A DNA stretch of 64,000 nt from Eutypa lata (taxonomy: Eukaryota > Ascomycota > Sordariomycetes > Xylariales > Diatrypaceae). Under the pieces are notes generated by a model. The model did not search any database. It worked only from the letters and a program-made list of their open reading frames with translations, and had not been told where the DNA came from. Within the stretch, counting starts at the first letter, position 1; each line of letters begins with the position of its first letter. A program made the position numbers and the translations under genes. The stretch spans positions 310,001-374,000 of the forward strand of contig JAKULF010000019.1 in assembly GCA_022661535.1 (NCBI GenBank), given 5' to 3'. Positions 36,391 through 48,971 of the stretch are shown here, one piece after another.

Positions 36391-38235
36391 ATGAGGCTCT
36401 CGTTTAAAGCGGGGATGATGGCCACCATTATTGGCTCTACCTTTGCTTCAGAACGCTCACAGAAGGTCATGAAAGGGAAGGATAACCCGTTAGATCAAAC
36501 CTTTAAAGATCTTGTGGGGAATTCGTTGGAGAAGTGGCATGTACCAGGTGTGTCAGTTGCAGTTGTTGATGGCGATGAGACCTGGGCGGAGGTGAGTAAT
36601 TCTCAAGTGTAGTGGACGAACCCGGTTGGGGGTATCAAGGCCCTGACCTGGGTTGATCAGGACCTAACGAATTAGCCGAATTTTGAAACTATGAGTACAA
36701 TGGAACTGAATGATGATAGGGCTATGGGCACGCGACCCTCAATTCCACTCCAGTGAAGCCGTCGACGCTCTTCTACACAGGAAGCACGACGAAAGCCTTC
36801 ACGTCGGCAGTCTTAGCTCTAATGATAGAGTCGGAGGACGAGAAGAAGTCCGCACCGTTATCTGCCCGGGGCTGGCAGACCCCGATCTCGAGTCTCATTC
36901 GCGAGGATTTCGTGCTGCAGGATGACTGGGCGACGGCGCACCTAACGCTCGAAGATGCGTTGTCACATCGTACGGGGTTTCCCCGCCACGATAAGGCGCT
37001 CGCCTCGCACTATGGCGACGACAACCACCCACTCACGGTCCGGGATTTCGCACGGTCTCTGAGGGATCTGCCAATGGTCAACGAGCCTAGGGCCGAGTGG
37101 CGGTACTGCAACTATATGTATATGGTCGTGTCCCATGTCATCCAGACCTTAACGGGCCAGTGGCTGGGGACTACGATGCGCGACTGGATATGGGAGCCTT
37201 TAGGCATGAAGAGCACGTACCTCAGTCTTGAGGACGCCCAGGCTGGCCCCGAGGATCTGGCCACCGGGTATTTCTGGGATTACAAGAACGATGGCGGGTT
37301 CAAGGAAGTGCCCTTCATGAGCCTTGCTGGCGGGAGCGGTGCCGGGGGCATCGTCTCCAACGTGCTAGATTATGCCCGCTGGGTAAGAAGCCTCCTGAGA
37401 GAAGAAGGGCCGATCCCGAAGGCCGGTCATATAGCTGTTAAGACTCCAAGGATGGTGATGCCACTAGAGAGCGGGAAAGGTTACGATGCGCCCATGTCAT
37501 ATGCTCTTGGCTGGATGATGAGCACATACAAAGGCCATCGAGTATTTACGCATGGCGGCAGCATGGAAACGTTTGGGACAGAGGCGTTCTTCCTCCCGGA
37601 CCTGGACTACGGAGTAATCACGATGGGCAACACCCAGATAACTTCAAATTTGGTCGGGCAGTTGATAGTTTGGAAGCTGATCAATGACAAACTAGGCGTG
37701 CCAGAAGAGGAGAGGTGGGATTGGGAAGAATCGTAAGCCTTGTCTCTACACACATGCGATGGAATCCGTGGAATATGCTAATAGGCCACACAGTCTTAAA
37801 AAGAGCTTCGATCAAATACGAAGTGCTGAGGACTCGGCATTGGACAAGTACTATCCCGAACGGGCAGATCCTCCGTTGCCTCGGGCTCTCCCGCTCGGTG
37901 ATTATCTCGGGACGTATTATCACGCAGCATATAAGAACATCACTATCGAGCTGATCGAGAAGCTATCGGATGGCATAGACGAAAACAAGCGTGAGCTCAA
38001 GGCGGTTCGCGACGACTTCGTATGGAAGATGATATTCGAGTTCGAACACGTCTCGGGCGAGTTCTGGCTCATTTACATAGAACCGAGGGGCACTAGCGGA
38101 ACGGGGGCACAGTTCGCGAAAGCGGAGTTCCTGGTTGGGGTTACTGGGAAAGTGGAAGCTATTCAGGTCGAATTCTTCGAAGATGGATCTGAGGGATTGA
38201 TAGTGTTTGAGAAAATTGCATCATCACAATATTAA
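36391..38235 (+). CDS. Serine beta-lactamase-family hydrolase (class C / esterase type)
   Basis: Three exons (36391-36591, 36720-37732, 37785-38235) give 554 residues. The beta-lactamase/penicillin-binding fold motifs are in place: GSTTK (Ser89 and Lys92, the nucleophile and its base), YCN (about 196-198) and THGGS (about 344-348, the KTG equivalent). The sequence HVPGVSVAVVDG at the front is the usual start of the domain. A C-terminal beta domain of about 130 residues (LGDYLGTYYHAAYKNITIEL ... ) resembles the lipocalin-like extension of fungal members. The family includes esterases, transesterases of polyketide pathways and D-amino peptidases; the substrate here is unknown. The N-terminus (MRLSFKAGMMATIIGSTFAS) looks like a signal peptide, so secretion is likely. 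The second intron's acceptor (37784) was chosen because it alone keeps the frame. Confidence 0.88.
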
Positions 38236-38450
38236 GCATGCAAGTTGAAAAGCAGTCAATTGAATTCCTATGGATAGCCTCACATATGTAGTGTATGTAG
38301 TGATGCATCAATCCCATAAATTCCTAGGTTGCATTAAGCGGTTGCCATGCTTAGCATCTTGTAGCTACTCTACGTCAATACCCAATTGATAGACGTGTAG
38401 GTAGGTTACTTAAGGCAAAATTGTAGCTTGATTTTTAACAGCGGCACTCC

Positions 38451-38502
38451 CTGAGCCAGGTGCACGGTTGGCAACGCGGTTGCAAGCGTGGATCTGGCTC
38501 AG
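38451..38502. repeat. Inverted repeat able to form a long hairpin
   Basis: CTGAGCCAG (38451-38459) and CTGGCTCAG (38494-38502) are perfect 9-bp complements separated by 34 nt. The loop itself contains nested pairs (CACG/CGTG, and TTG/CAA steps), so a stem-loop of roughly 50 nt could form in RNA from either strand. The right arm overlaps the pol III A-box-like sequence of the next entry. Confidence 0.5.
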
Positions 38503-38580
38503 TTGGCAGATGCCTCAGAAACGGCAACAATCCGATGACGTCCACTCATTGACTTGAGAGGATTAGGGTTCGAGTCGCAA
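38488..38580 (+). repeat. tRNA-like / SINE-like element with pol III box motifs
   Basis: TGGCTCAGTTGG at 38495-38506 matches the tRNA A-box and GGTTCGAGTCG at 38567-38577 matches the B-box. The spacing of about 72 nt is longer than in an intronless tRNA, the D and T stems pair poorly, and no CCA-compatible acceptor stem closes. I therefore read it as a tRNA-derived relic or SINE head rather than a working tRNA gene. Confidence 0.35.
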
Positions 38581-39624
38581 ACTAAGTACCTTTGATCCTT
38601 AGGGGACGCCCGACGGGGAGGGGCGCAGTAGTCATGAACGCTGAGAAGATCCATGAGCTGGGCCTTGAACAGAGGTTAGGCGAGTTAACCTTTTTGCCCT
38701 TTTGTTGTTTTTTCTTGTTTTCTCTCTTTCGGTAATGATGACTGGTTGGTGTTGCAATGAACATTGTAACTCCCCATCCATACTTACCTACCTACGTGCC
38801 TTACCTACTACTTACTCATTGAGCATCTGGTAGACCCTTCACCCAGCACAGGTAACCAACCTATGTCATAAAAAAATTAACATAACTAGGTACCTAGCCA
38901 CAACCTGAGTGTGCTGTATCTGCAGCTATAGTTATATATTCTATTCTACTGTTAGCAATGCTACAGATAGATGCAGTAAACGAGATAAGGAGGCAGCTTG
39001 GGATAAATCTTGATCAGACTGTTGAGCTTGATTATTTTTGGAAGTCGACATTGTGAATTCCGTAGTTGAAGAAATGGGTTTATCATCATTTGATTTGATC
39101 CTCAAGGTGCCATAATACTGAAGATAAATGAAGACTTACACTTTTTAGACACTTCTAATAAGGTAGGGAGGGTGCTGTTGGTCGATAGAATTCTGATTAT
39201 TATATGGAAGGAACTTTTTCGGATGGCAGCAAAATTTAACTTGATGTTAACGTTAATTAATTGGCTTGAGTCACGTGCGATATCGGATCCACCTTTCCGG
39301 TCGGTAACAGTTTAGTCCCTCACCTAAAGCAAGAAGAGCAGCCGGCTACCCGACTTCCACTCTCAACCTCTCCCAACTATACTATACGGGCTGATTATAC
39401 ATTACGACTACGACGTAGAAGAAACTACAGTAAATCTCCACTCTACCACTACTACTGTTGCAACTGCGGCAGTGTTGATCATTCGTCTCGCATCTGGTCG
39501 ACGACGAGACACTGTCAAACCGAACGAAAGCTGGTTACCGATATCAAACAAAGCGAGCGATTGATTGAAAACCATCCGAAAACCGTCCAACCAACCTTGT
39601 TGTCGCCGCCACTCACCACCAATC

Positions 39625-40261
39625 ATGTCAGCCCTCCGAACCAACACGGCTGTACGGGCTACCACGCGAGCTATCCAGCAGCAGAAATCATCCTCCCAGA
39701 CTACGATCCGATCGTTCTCAGCGACGCCCCGGCCCGCCGCCTCCCACGGCCCGCAGTACGACCCCCCAACGGGTTGGTTGTTTGGCCTCAAACCCGGCGA
39801 GAAGTACCAAAAGGAAGGCTGGGAGAACCCCTTCTTCTACGGTTTTTGTGGAAGCCTAGTCATAGCCGGCGTTGCCTACGGCTTCAAGCCCGACACATCG
39901 TGAGCCTTTTCCCTTTTTTTGTTGGTCTTTGCTTGTCACAGCTCTCGGGATATATCGGAATTCCTGTATACCATTGCTACGGGCCTGTACTATTAGGAAT
40001 CATGAGTCAGCGATAGTTCCCACTTTCTTGTTGATTAACCGACTGGTCCCTAGCCCCTGGCGGGTTGGCTAATCAGGATATGCGGCTATCACCTGAACCG
40101 GGTCTTGTTTCTCCCTCTGATTTAGCAAATATATACACCATTATCAATCGCTGTACCCGCTAACATTCACCTTCCACAGGATACAAACCTGGGCTCTTGA
40201 GGAGGCGCGGAGGAGGTTAGAAGCCGAGGGCATTCTAGAGGACCCGACAAAGAAGCCATGA
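39625..40261 (+). CDS. Mitochondrial complex I ESSS subunit (NDUFB11 type)
   Basis: Two exons (39625-39899 and 40180-40261) separated by a 280-nt intron give 118 residues. The first 40 residues are rich in Arg, Thr, Ser and Gln with RSFSATPRP, a typical cleavable mitochondrial presequence. The mature part contains PPTGWLFGLKPGEKY-KEGWENPF, a membrane span (FYGFCGSLVIAGVAYGF), and a charged helical tail (EEARRRLEAEGILEDP). That arrangement fits the fungal ESSS/NDUFB11 accessory subunit of the membrane arm of NADH:ubiquinone oxidoreductase, a single-pass inner-membrane protein. An ATG 20 codons upstream is in frame but would precede the presequence with an atypical peptide, so 39625 is preferred. 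Confidence 0.8.
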
Positions 40262-40730
40262 AGCATCTGACATAAGAAGGGTTTCGTGTGATGATAGGGG
40301 ACGACGATATAGAGGGGGAACTGTCGTAACTAAACAAACCCGTGTACATGGCCGCCTTTTCCCATCTACTCTTGTTTTAACCCGACGATAAACCGGTTTA
40401 GAGATGCATCATAGAGGATCGCCTCCAACCTGTTCAAGGGCTTAGACGAACCGGCAATTGATTTTCTTTTTTATGACTTTTTTCACATTTCTGCTTGGGG
40501 AAACAACTCCCCAACATGCTGTATAAACATCACTATTTGACTGGATAGGCAACTAGAGAGATGAAGACAACACAACGAACCACGGTCTTTAGGATCATTT
40601 TTAACTAGAAAAACAAGGCTATCTACGCCAAGCGCCTCTATATACCACCTATGATGTGATTTTGATGGTCCTGGAGATTCAATCTCACCCCTCTCGCACT
40701 TTCTAATTTCGAACCTGTCCTTTTACTCAC
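40262..40730. other. Convergent intergenic spacer
   Basis: Lies between the stop of the complex I subunit gene (+) and the stop of the aminotransferase gene (-). It should hold both 3' UTRs; no other feature seen. Confidence 0.6.
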
Positions 40731-41996
40731 TCAGCACACGTAACTCCACTCATGCTCCTCGTCGCCGTATTGCCGCGCCTCAATCCACTCCTTCATCTTC
40801 AAGGCGATCTCGCCGGACTCCTCGTGGTCGTTCAACCCGCAGTCGACCAGGTCGCCCTTCCAGCTGATCTTGCGGACGGGGCTGACGATGGCAGCTGTGC
40901 CGGCGCCGAAGACCTCAAGCATGCGGCCCTCGGCCGAGGCGTCGGCGAGCTCGCGCATGGCGACCTTGCGCTCGGAGACCTTCCACCCCTCAGGGGCGAG
41001 GCGCTCGCGCGCCAGCGACAGGATGGAGTCGCGCGTGACGCCCTCGAGGATGGTGCCGTCGAGGGGCGCGGTGATGAGCTCCTTCTGCCCCGTCTCCTTG
41101 TCGCGGATGGCGACGAACAGGTTCATGGTGCCCACCTCGGTGACGTACTCCTCCGGGCCGAACAGCCACAGGTTCTGCTGGAAGCCGCGGCTCGCGGCCT
41201 CCATCTGCGGCACGATGCACGGGGCGTAGTTGGCGCCGAGCTTCTTGTTGCCCACGCCGCCGGGCCACGCCCGCACGGCGTAGTCGGTGGCCTCGAGCGA
41301 CACGGCCTTGAAGCCCGTCGGGTAGTACGGCCCCACGGGCGACGCGATCACGTACAGCAGCGCCGACCCGGGCTGGCCCACGCCGAGGGTCTTCTGCGTG
41401 CCGATGAGCGTCGGCCGCAGGTAGAGCGAGTAGCCCCGCTGCTGGGGGATGAAGCGCTCCTCGAGCTTGGCGAACTTGGCGATCAGGTCGATGAGGGCGG
41501 TGGGCGCGAAGGTGGGCAGGGCGATGCGGGCGGCGGACCCGTTGAAGCGCTCCATGTTCTTGTCCGGGCGGAACAGCCGGATCTGCCCGTCCTTGTCCTT
41601 GTAGGCCTTCATGCCCTCGAAGCACTCGAAGGCGTAGTGGAAGACGCAGGTGGCCGGGTCGAGCGACAGGTTCTGGTACGGCTGGATGGTGGGCTCCAGC
41701 CAGCCGTTCTCCTGGGTCCACTCCACCGTCAGCATGTGGTCGGTGAACTCCCGCCCGAATACGAGCGTGTTCGGGTCCTTGATGTCCTTGGGCGCCGTCG
41801 TCCGGGTGATGCTGAGCTTGGAGGGGTCGAGGTCGAGGGGCTTCGCGGCGGAGGCGGCCTCGGGCTTAATGCTGTACCATCTCGATGATGGGGCTTGTGT
41901 GGTGGCCAATGGCAACCGTAAAGGGGAAGAGACGCGAGAACTCCTCGCGGGAGCCTGGAGAGCTCTACCGCATCGAGGTAGGAGCCGCGGTAACAT
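40731..41996 (-). CDS. Branched-chain amino acid aminotransferase, mitochondrial type
   Basis: A single-exon gene for 421 residues. The N-terminal 45 residues are rich in Arg, Ala, Ser and Pro with SSRWYS, a mitochondrial targeting peptide. The remainder is a fold-type IV PLP aminotransferase: [44 protein letters not shown] with Lys252 as the expected cofactor lysine, [24 protein letters not shown] and GTAAIVSPV. It interconverts leucine, isoleucine and valine with their 2-oxo acids, the last biosynthetic or first catabolic step. The gene is far richer in G/C, particularly at third positions, than its surroundings, suggesting strong codon bias from high expression. That bias also opens long shadow frames on the other strand. 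The promoter is shared with the divergent SCYL2 gene. Confidence 0.95.
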   Translation of the reverse strand: MLPRLLPRCGRALQAPARSSRVSSPLRLPLATTQAPSSRWYSIKPEAASAAKPLDLDPSKLSITRTTAPKDIKDPNTLVFGREFTDHMLTVEWTQENGWLEPTIQPYQNLSLDPATCVFHYAFECFEGMKAYKDKDGQIRLFRPDKNMERFNGSAARIALPTFAPTALIDLIAKFAKLEERFIPQQRGYSLYLRPTLIGTQKTLGVGQPGSALLYVIASPVGPYYPTGFKAVSLEATDYAVRAWPGGVGNKKLGANYAPCIVPQMEAASRGFQQNLWLFGPEEYVTEVGTMNLFVAIRDKETGQKELITAPLDGTILEGVTRDSILSLARERLAPEGWKVSERKVAMRELADASAEGRMLEVFGAGTAAIVSPVRKISWKGDLVDCGLNDHEESGEIALKMKEWIEARQYGDEEHEWSYVC

Positions 41997-42874
41997 GGTA
42001 TTGAGGAGCTGAGAAAGGTCGAATTAACCAATGGGAAAATACACAACAAGCCACAATTAAATTTTTGTTTCAAACGAACAATCTATATAGATATGGTAAA
42101 CCCTATTATTGGACTGTTAGAATGCAATTGTGAAATAAAGAGACGTCAATGTCATGTCATATATTGTCCCGTCCGAATTGGAATCTCTCGAGTTCTCTGT
42201 TAAGTCAGATACGCTTTTGTGACTGATTAATTGGAAGCTCTAACTATAGAGCGATCTCGGAGGGCGCCATCTACTAAGCTTACATCTAGATAAAACAGCT
42301 GTGACGGGCAGGACGGGCTAACTAACTGACTAACTACTTCCTATGTACTAGGTATTGACCAACCAAATAAAATCCTTTGAAGGTCAGCCATAAGCCACAA
42401 GTAAAGCCACATATACATATCCATATTATTTTAACCCGGAAATGCTTAGCTAAGTATGTTACTAGATACATACATGTATGTCGGTATTTTAGGCACTTGC
42501 TATGCTGTCATTGGGTTTTAGATATCAGATAACAATGAAAGTCTCCAGTCGTCCCAAGTTAATCAATCAATCCCATTTGGAGCCTTTGCGACGCGGTCTC
42601 AATTTACCTAATCCTTAATTACTTGATACCTATTTCTCTGAGTAGGTTGTTCTTAACTTAACAGTCAGAGTTTGTCTATTAGTTATAAGCTCAAGCAAGG
42701 CTTCCTTAGATCCTTCACCACGTTACCCCTATCTTGCTTGTTCTTGAATATACTCATTAGCTCGAAGTAATTAGACCATCAGTCAACCACATACCGACCA
42801 CACCAGACGAATGAACAGCGCCGCGATATGAGGGTCAGGGCCGTGAGCACTCACGCCAACTGTCGTCGTCAATC
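41997..42874. other. Divergent promoter region
   Basis: About 880 nt between the starts of the aminotransferase gene (-) and the SCYL2-like gene (+). No coding frame was recognised; both promoters must lie here. Confidence 0.6.
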
Positions 42875-45800
42875 ATGTTCTCCTCGTTGAAGAGCTTCTC
42901 CTCCAATATAAACTCCAACTACTCCGTCTCCCAAACCGTCACCTCCACCGCTGGAGCATGGAAGATATACGATGCTAAGAAAAAGTCTACCGGGAAGCCA
43001 TATTCCGTCTTTGTCTTCGACAAGAAAGCTCTCGATACCCATGGTAAGGACCGGACCGGCTGTATTGTATATTTATGCATTTGTAGATTGGTCGCTGACT
43101 CCACGTTCCTAGGCAGTTCGCTAGGTCGATCGGGCGCATCGGCATTCAAGCGCTCGACAGAGGAGGTAAGGCCTTCGTGCGCATTTACACCGCGTTCTAT
43201 TATAATATTGGAGGAGCGCGCTGACCATGAGTTAGGTTGTCGAACGACTAAAGAAAGAAGCGTCATCCTTAGCCCGACTGCGACACCCGAGCGTTCTAGA
43301 GTTAGTTGAACCTGTCGAGGAGACAAGGGGAGGAGGACTTCAGTTCGTCACTGAATCCGTCACTACCTCGCTAGCGAGCCTATTACAAGAGAAGGATGAC
43401 CAAGAACGATCCGGTGGCGTCGGCGGGCGCTCCAGTCGATATGTTACCGAGGAGGCCGATGGCACGAGGCGAAGGCGCGAGCTTGAGATTGATGAGCTCG
43501 AAATACAAAAGGGGTTACTACAGATCAGCAAAGCGTTAGAATTTCTGCATGAGAATGCTGGTCTTGTCCATGCGAACGTTACCCCAGATGCTATCCTCAT
43601 CAATGCAAAGGTTAGCACTCTTAAATCTATTTTCGTACCTTGGTGATACGGGACCTCAACTCCGCTCTCGGTTTCCTATAACCAACCCACTTACTAATCA
43701 TGCTATAGTCCGATTGGAAACTGAGCGGGCTCGCTTTCTGTAGCCCTCCCGAGAATTCAACCAAACCCACGTCTGTACAGCCTATCAGCTTGTCAGAGGT
43801 TCTTAACTTAGATCCGCGTCTACCGCGATATGTGCAGATCAACCTTGACTATACTTCGCCAGATTTTGTCCTAGATAACAATCTCACCAGCTCTGCCGAT
43901 ATGTTCTCTTTGGGCCTCTTATGTATCGCACTATATAACTCACCCCATCGCTCTCCTATAGAAAGTAGCGGGAGCGTATCCGCTTATAAGAGACTGTTCA
44001 ATTCGTCTTCTACCATCCCATCTTCTGGAAACGGGTTCCTGTCATCTAGGCCACTGCCCAGGGATCTATCTACTTTTGTGTTGCCTCGGTTAATAACACG
44101 ACGGCCAGCCCAACGTATGACTGCCAAGGAATTTCAAGAGAGCGAGTATTTCGACAACATACTGGTCTCAACTATTCGTTTCCTCGATGGATTCCCTGCC
44201 AAGACACCAAACGAGAAATCCCAGTTTCTAAGAGGTTTGGTTAAGGTCTTGCCTTCCTTCCCAAAATCTGTAATGGAGAAAAAGGTCCTCCCGGCCTTGC
44301 TCGAAGAAATGAAGGACAAAGATCTATTATCTCTCATTCTCCAAAATGCCTTCAAGATTATCGAGTTGCTACCTTCTGGGAAGCGTGCGTTTGGAGAAAA
44401 AGTGCGGCCAAGGCTCAAGGAGATATTTGTCGCGCATGCCAAACAGCCACAAGAGAAAGACCCAGCCAGGGATGCCGGCCTGATGGTTCTTCTAGAGAAT
44501 ACTGGTCTGATGGCCAACAACAGCTCTGGCAAAGAATTTAAAGACGGTGAGGCAGCCTCAGTAAATACTGCAACAGATGTGCCGAAGCATCGTTATACTT
44601 GCAATGAGTCCCAACTAATATTAACTCTGTATAGATATCCTACCGATATTCTTGACGGCTGTCGAATCGGCGACGCCTTCACTCGTAGATGTTGCTATGC
44701 GGGGTCTACCAGTGATTCTCCCTGTTCTAGACTTCAGCACCATCAAGAACGAGTTATTCCCAGTGATAGCCACAGTATTCAGCAAAACGAACAGCCTGGC
44801 TATCAAAGTTCGGGGCTTGCAAGCCTTTGTTATTCTATGCGGCGGTTCTCTCGAGGCAACCGATGATGGGCTTGACGGCTTCGCCCCTGAGAAAAAGAAA
44901 ACATCCTCATCGAGCGCTCTTGATAAGTATACGATGCAGGAAAAGATAGTACCTCTGATCAAAGCTATTAAGACCAAGGAACCAGCCGTCATGATAGCAT
45001 CTCTCAACGTTCTACGGGTGGTAGGTGACGCCGCAGATGCTGATTTTGTTGCGATGGATATTCTACCCATCCTTTGGAACATGAGCTTAGGCCCGCTTCT
45101 TAACCTAAAGCAATTTCAATCTTTCATGGACTTGATCAAGTCGTTATCTAGGCGGGTTGAGGAAGAACAAACCAAGAAACTACAGGAACTTTCAGTTGTG
45201 GCTGATGGAGGACGGTCGGCTAGTCCCAATGAAGACTTCATGGCGTTTGGAGGCGTAACGGGGACTACATTTGATTCTACAAATGGCGCCACAGAAGACG
45301 ATTTTGAACGACTAGTGAAAGGGAAATCATCTCACGCAGCAGAAAATCATATGGATGTCGGCTGGGATGCACCAGCAGCTGCCGCAGCACCTCCAGCGTC
45401 AACTAAATCACCACAGTTCTCATGGTCGACTCCTAGTCCTTCGACTGCAGTGCCTAGTCCCGTACCGAAGCTTCAATCGTCGTTCCGCACAGTGACGCCC
45501 GATCTTAACCGGTTTGAGGCCCTAACACCTTCATCCACGCAATTCTCGAAACCTCTACAACCGACGAGTAGCATGACCCAGAACTCTCCGTCAATGGCAA
45601 GCCCCCAGGCTTCTTCCGGCGCCTTCAATTGGTCGACGGCAGCTGCTTCGGCGCCTAATCCATGGGCTTCGTCTAACCAGTCAACATCACAATCCACTTC
45701 CTCTTTTGGGAACATGGCTTCGTCGATGTCAAATATGACATTGGGTCAACAGAGACCAGCCATGAATCAATCATCGTCTTTCTCCCTTCCGCCGCCGCCT

Positions 45801-46130
45801 TCTAGCGGAAGAAGTACACCGTCGGGTTTCAGCTTGCCACCTCCGCCGGGGGCTGCACCAAGGATTACTTCTACATCGTCGTTCGGCCAGCCTTCGTCAG
45901 GGTTCGGCGGTTTGTCACAGCCGAGTAACACGAGCATGAATAACGTGATGAATCCCGGTATAGGGGGCACGAACAGCATGAACAGCATGAATAATATGAT
46001 GGGAGGCATGGCGAACCAGACATCGTTTCAAATGCCGAAGCCGCCGCCGCCGCAGCCGCAGCCGCAGCCGCAGCCGCAGCAGCAGCAGTCGAGCAAGAGT
46101 GGGTTGGATAAATATGAGAGTCTAATATAG
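42875..46130 (+). CDS. SCY1-like pseudokinase (SCYL2 type)
   Basis: Five exons (42875-43043, 43113-43165, 43236-43610, 43709-44546, 44635-46130) give 976 residues with consistent phases. The N-terminal kinase-like domain (about 20-330) lacks the catalytic HRD (VHANVTPD instead) and DFG (LSGLAF instead) motifs, so it is a pseudokinase. A helical HEAT-repeat-like middle (about 340-620: VLPALLEEMKDKDLLSLILQNAFKIIE and following blocks) and a long Ser/Pro/Asn-rich tail with Met/Asn-rich and Pro-Gln repeats complete the SCYL2 plan. SCYL2 proteins work on clathrin-coated vesicles and trans-Golgi/endosome traffic. The acceptor of exon 2 (43112) was preferred to one 15 nt downstream because it gives GSSLGRSG. 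The extreme C-terminus DKYESLI is a short conserved-looking tail. Confidence 0.88.
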
Positions 46131-48971
46131 CGAAGCAGAGTTAGGGCCAAAATTTTTATGTCTATTCACTACAAATTACATAGATGCGAGCAAGCGAGCA
46201 AGCGAGTAAGCAAGCGTTAGCGATCATTTATCTACGTTGTTGGGGGATAATGAGAGGTCCGTGTAATCATCCCAGTTTAAAATACCACGACATCATGCTG
46301 CTGTCACCTAGAGTCTCAAGCTGAAAACGGAAGTGCATGATATCTATCTTCAATATGCTTAAGCTGTACCAGCGGGCGATGCAATCAGCCTCCCTTGTGA
46401 TTGCAATTATAATAGCACGCGTCGTCCATACTACAAGAGGGGTACTCCTCTTGATATTCAAACTCGACTCGTCGGTCCTGTTCATGCTGAGGTCTTCGTA
46501 GATATCGCAACGCCCGGTATGTTTGTATCTTCAGTTGGCGAATCGAATCCCATCTGTTGGCTGGTTGCAACGGTATTCCCTACCTCCCTACCTACATAGC
46601 ACAGCCTTCTTCCTGTGCCGCATCGCATTCCTACCTACCTACCTCCCTACCTACCTACCTCCCTACCTACCTACCTACCTACCTACCTACCTCCCTACCT
46701 ACCTACCTCCCTACCTACCTACCTCCCTACCTACCTACCTCCCTACCTACCTACCTCCCTACCTACCTACCTCCCTACCTACCTACCTCCCTACCTACCT
46801 ACTTCCTCGTCCATTCATGCCGCAAACAGCTATAAAAGCTACCTATAATTTAGAGACGTGTAGATAAAGCTACCGCATAGTCTAGGTTAGCCACACAACA
46901 TACCTATGTCAGTTCAGTTCAAGATGTCGCCATCACCAATCCATAATGAACAGTTAGTCCAAGGCCTCACTTAGCATAGCATGCGAACCTTCACTTATAG
47001 CATATCTACATATACAAAAGGATACACATATCTACCCCTAGCTAGGTATGTAATGTAGTTGGTTATTTATAGGCACGGACCTTACTTATGCGTGATATAT
47101 GTGATGTGACAGCGTACTTACGCATTACAACCCTAGGTACCCAACCCCCCTTCCCCCCTCCTACCTGCCCGTGCACTGTTAGATTGCATATGTAGATAGT
47201 AAGTCAGTCGACGTTACATTTCGTCATCTCCCCCAATTCCAATTATTTGATGTAATTGTCGCATTCTTCCATGCCCTGTCTAGCCATATGATTCACACGG
47301 CCTGCCAGCCTGGTAACTCTCTAGCTAGTTGATGAGATCAGGGGCCGTTGGAGAAGTTGGAGACTATGTGAATGCGAGACAGATAAGTAAAGTAACTAAT
47401 TACTGAATGCAGTTCCTTCCTATCTTCATTCTTCATTATACCCTTATTGTCTTTGACGAGTGGTATCGCTCGGAGTCCTCAAGGCGAACCACCCACCGTT
47501 TGTTTCTTGAACTGAGTACGCAACGTAGTTAGATAGGACACACGAAAGGGGTGATCAAAACGTTCGGTGGCTCTCCTCAAATCTATTTACATAATTAGGT
47601 AGTTAGCTCTGATATGGTTGATACGTGACAGATGGTGATAGAATCTCAAAGAAGCGGGATTGTAGTAAGCGCGTTAATCCTACAACTACTGCTGTAGACC
47701 ATCTAGGGTTGGCAGTTAGCCAAAGTAGCTATGTAGCTACACCCATAGTTAGCTAGCCACTGCCCTCATAATGTTAGCATACATACATATGCTGTGTGAC
47801 CAGCGAAGATATTAGGATCCCATATATGTATGTATCCCATTGGAAAGCGATCTGCATTTGTCTTATGGGGCCGAGTCTACCTCACATAGTACGACCTGCT
47901 AGCATGGTTTAAAGTCCCATGGTGAACTGAAACAGTACGCTCTTCTTATCAGAGTTGGGAGGTTCAATGGCAGGCAGACAGGTAGGCAGGCAGGTAGGCA
48001 TCGGGTTTAATCGACCTCGGTAGGATCGTAGGGTTCGTATGAAGGACGAAGAAGCCATGTAGCTTCGTTATCGTAGCAAATGACTAGGTGGCAAATTGAT
48101 GATTTTTAAATATAACTAAGGAGCTTCTGTCAGCTAGTACATACTACTTACTACTATGCTACGCCGTGGTGGTGCAAATAGATTATGATATAGTTAGTTA
48201 CTTATCATTGGTTGGCAGCACTGAAGTCTCTCGCCTTAAGCTGGGACACGGGCCTGTTAACACCCAGCTACTGAAATATTGGATGGCATCAGCAGAACGT
48301 TAAACGTCATTGCTCTTAGGACTCCTGTTTTCTACATATTAGTCACCGACTTACAAGATTCTAGAATGATAGATTGGCCATGGGTTTGGTGAATAGCCCC
48401 GCCGATAGTTAAACAGCATAGATAGTTGATCAGAGTATCTTCCATTATCTACTTAGGACCGCCTAGCCAGAAGTATACTAACATAAAACGCAAGTCAGGC
48501 ACCACAGTCGCAATCTGCTAGGTATAGCCTCCAGGTATAGTAACTAAAACATAACCATCTCTCCTCTCGATACATCTAGCCCCTTGGAATTTATGAGAAC
48601 AACCCTAATGCTCTAGAAAAAGAAAGCCATACAGTTCAGACCAAGTAGAAATTGTTCCTGTCATTTCAACTGCTACAGCTTGCAGATTTTTAGGCGGACT
48701 TTCAATGGCCAAAGCTCGCAACGTTGCCTAGTCGTGCTAGGCCATCGATCGTACCAGACCCTTCTAAGATGAACCAGACAAAAGCAATACAAGTACTCCT
48801 GGGCTCCTAACGTGAAAATCAATACCGTAAACTCCGAGTACCTGACATAACCAGCGCTTTCCCAGCCCGATTGGTAGAGTGCATGCTTTTGAGCTCATAC
48901 GTGTCATAAGCTTTCAAATACCTAAAACATACGTAATCTGACAATCCTCATAGAGCGACCGGATAAGCAGT
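46131..48971. other. Intergenic spacer with CCTA minisatellite
   Basis: 2.8 kb between the converging SCYL2 and Sir2 genes. It holds the CCTA tract listed next, short AGGCAGGTAGG-type runs near 47970-48000, and otherwise unremarkable A/T-rich sequence. No coding frame was recognised; a partial tRNA-like run near 48877-48894 lacks a B-box. Confidence 0.55.
46630..46803. repeat. CCTA minisatellite (12-bp period)
   Basis: About 174 bp of CTACCTACCTCC units and CCTA tetramers with few interruptions. It opens all three + frames as YLPT/PTYLP repeats, which are not genes. It is an amplified version of the CTACCTA motif scattered through the spacers of this window. Confidence 0.9.

Larger units (their letters stand above)
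38236..39624. other. Intergenic region with hairpin and tRNA-like element
   Basis: Spacer between the beta-lactamase-family gene and the complex I subunit gene. It contains the 38451-38580 structure described separately, CTACCTA-type short repeats near 38780-38815, and promoter sequence close to 39625. No protein-coding frame was recognised. Confidence 0.55.

Noticed and set aside
40752..41888. 378-codon open frame on the + strand
   Set aside because: Lies exactly antisense to the aminotransferase gene; it exists because of that gene's G/C-rich third positions and has a biased Leu/Arg/Gly composition without any domain.
46523..46867. Three overlapping YLPT-repeat frames
   Set aside because: Produced by the CCTA minisatellite, which leaves all three frames open.
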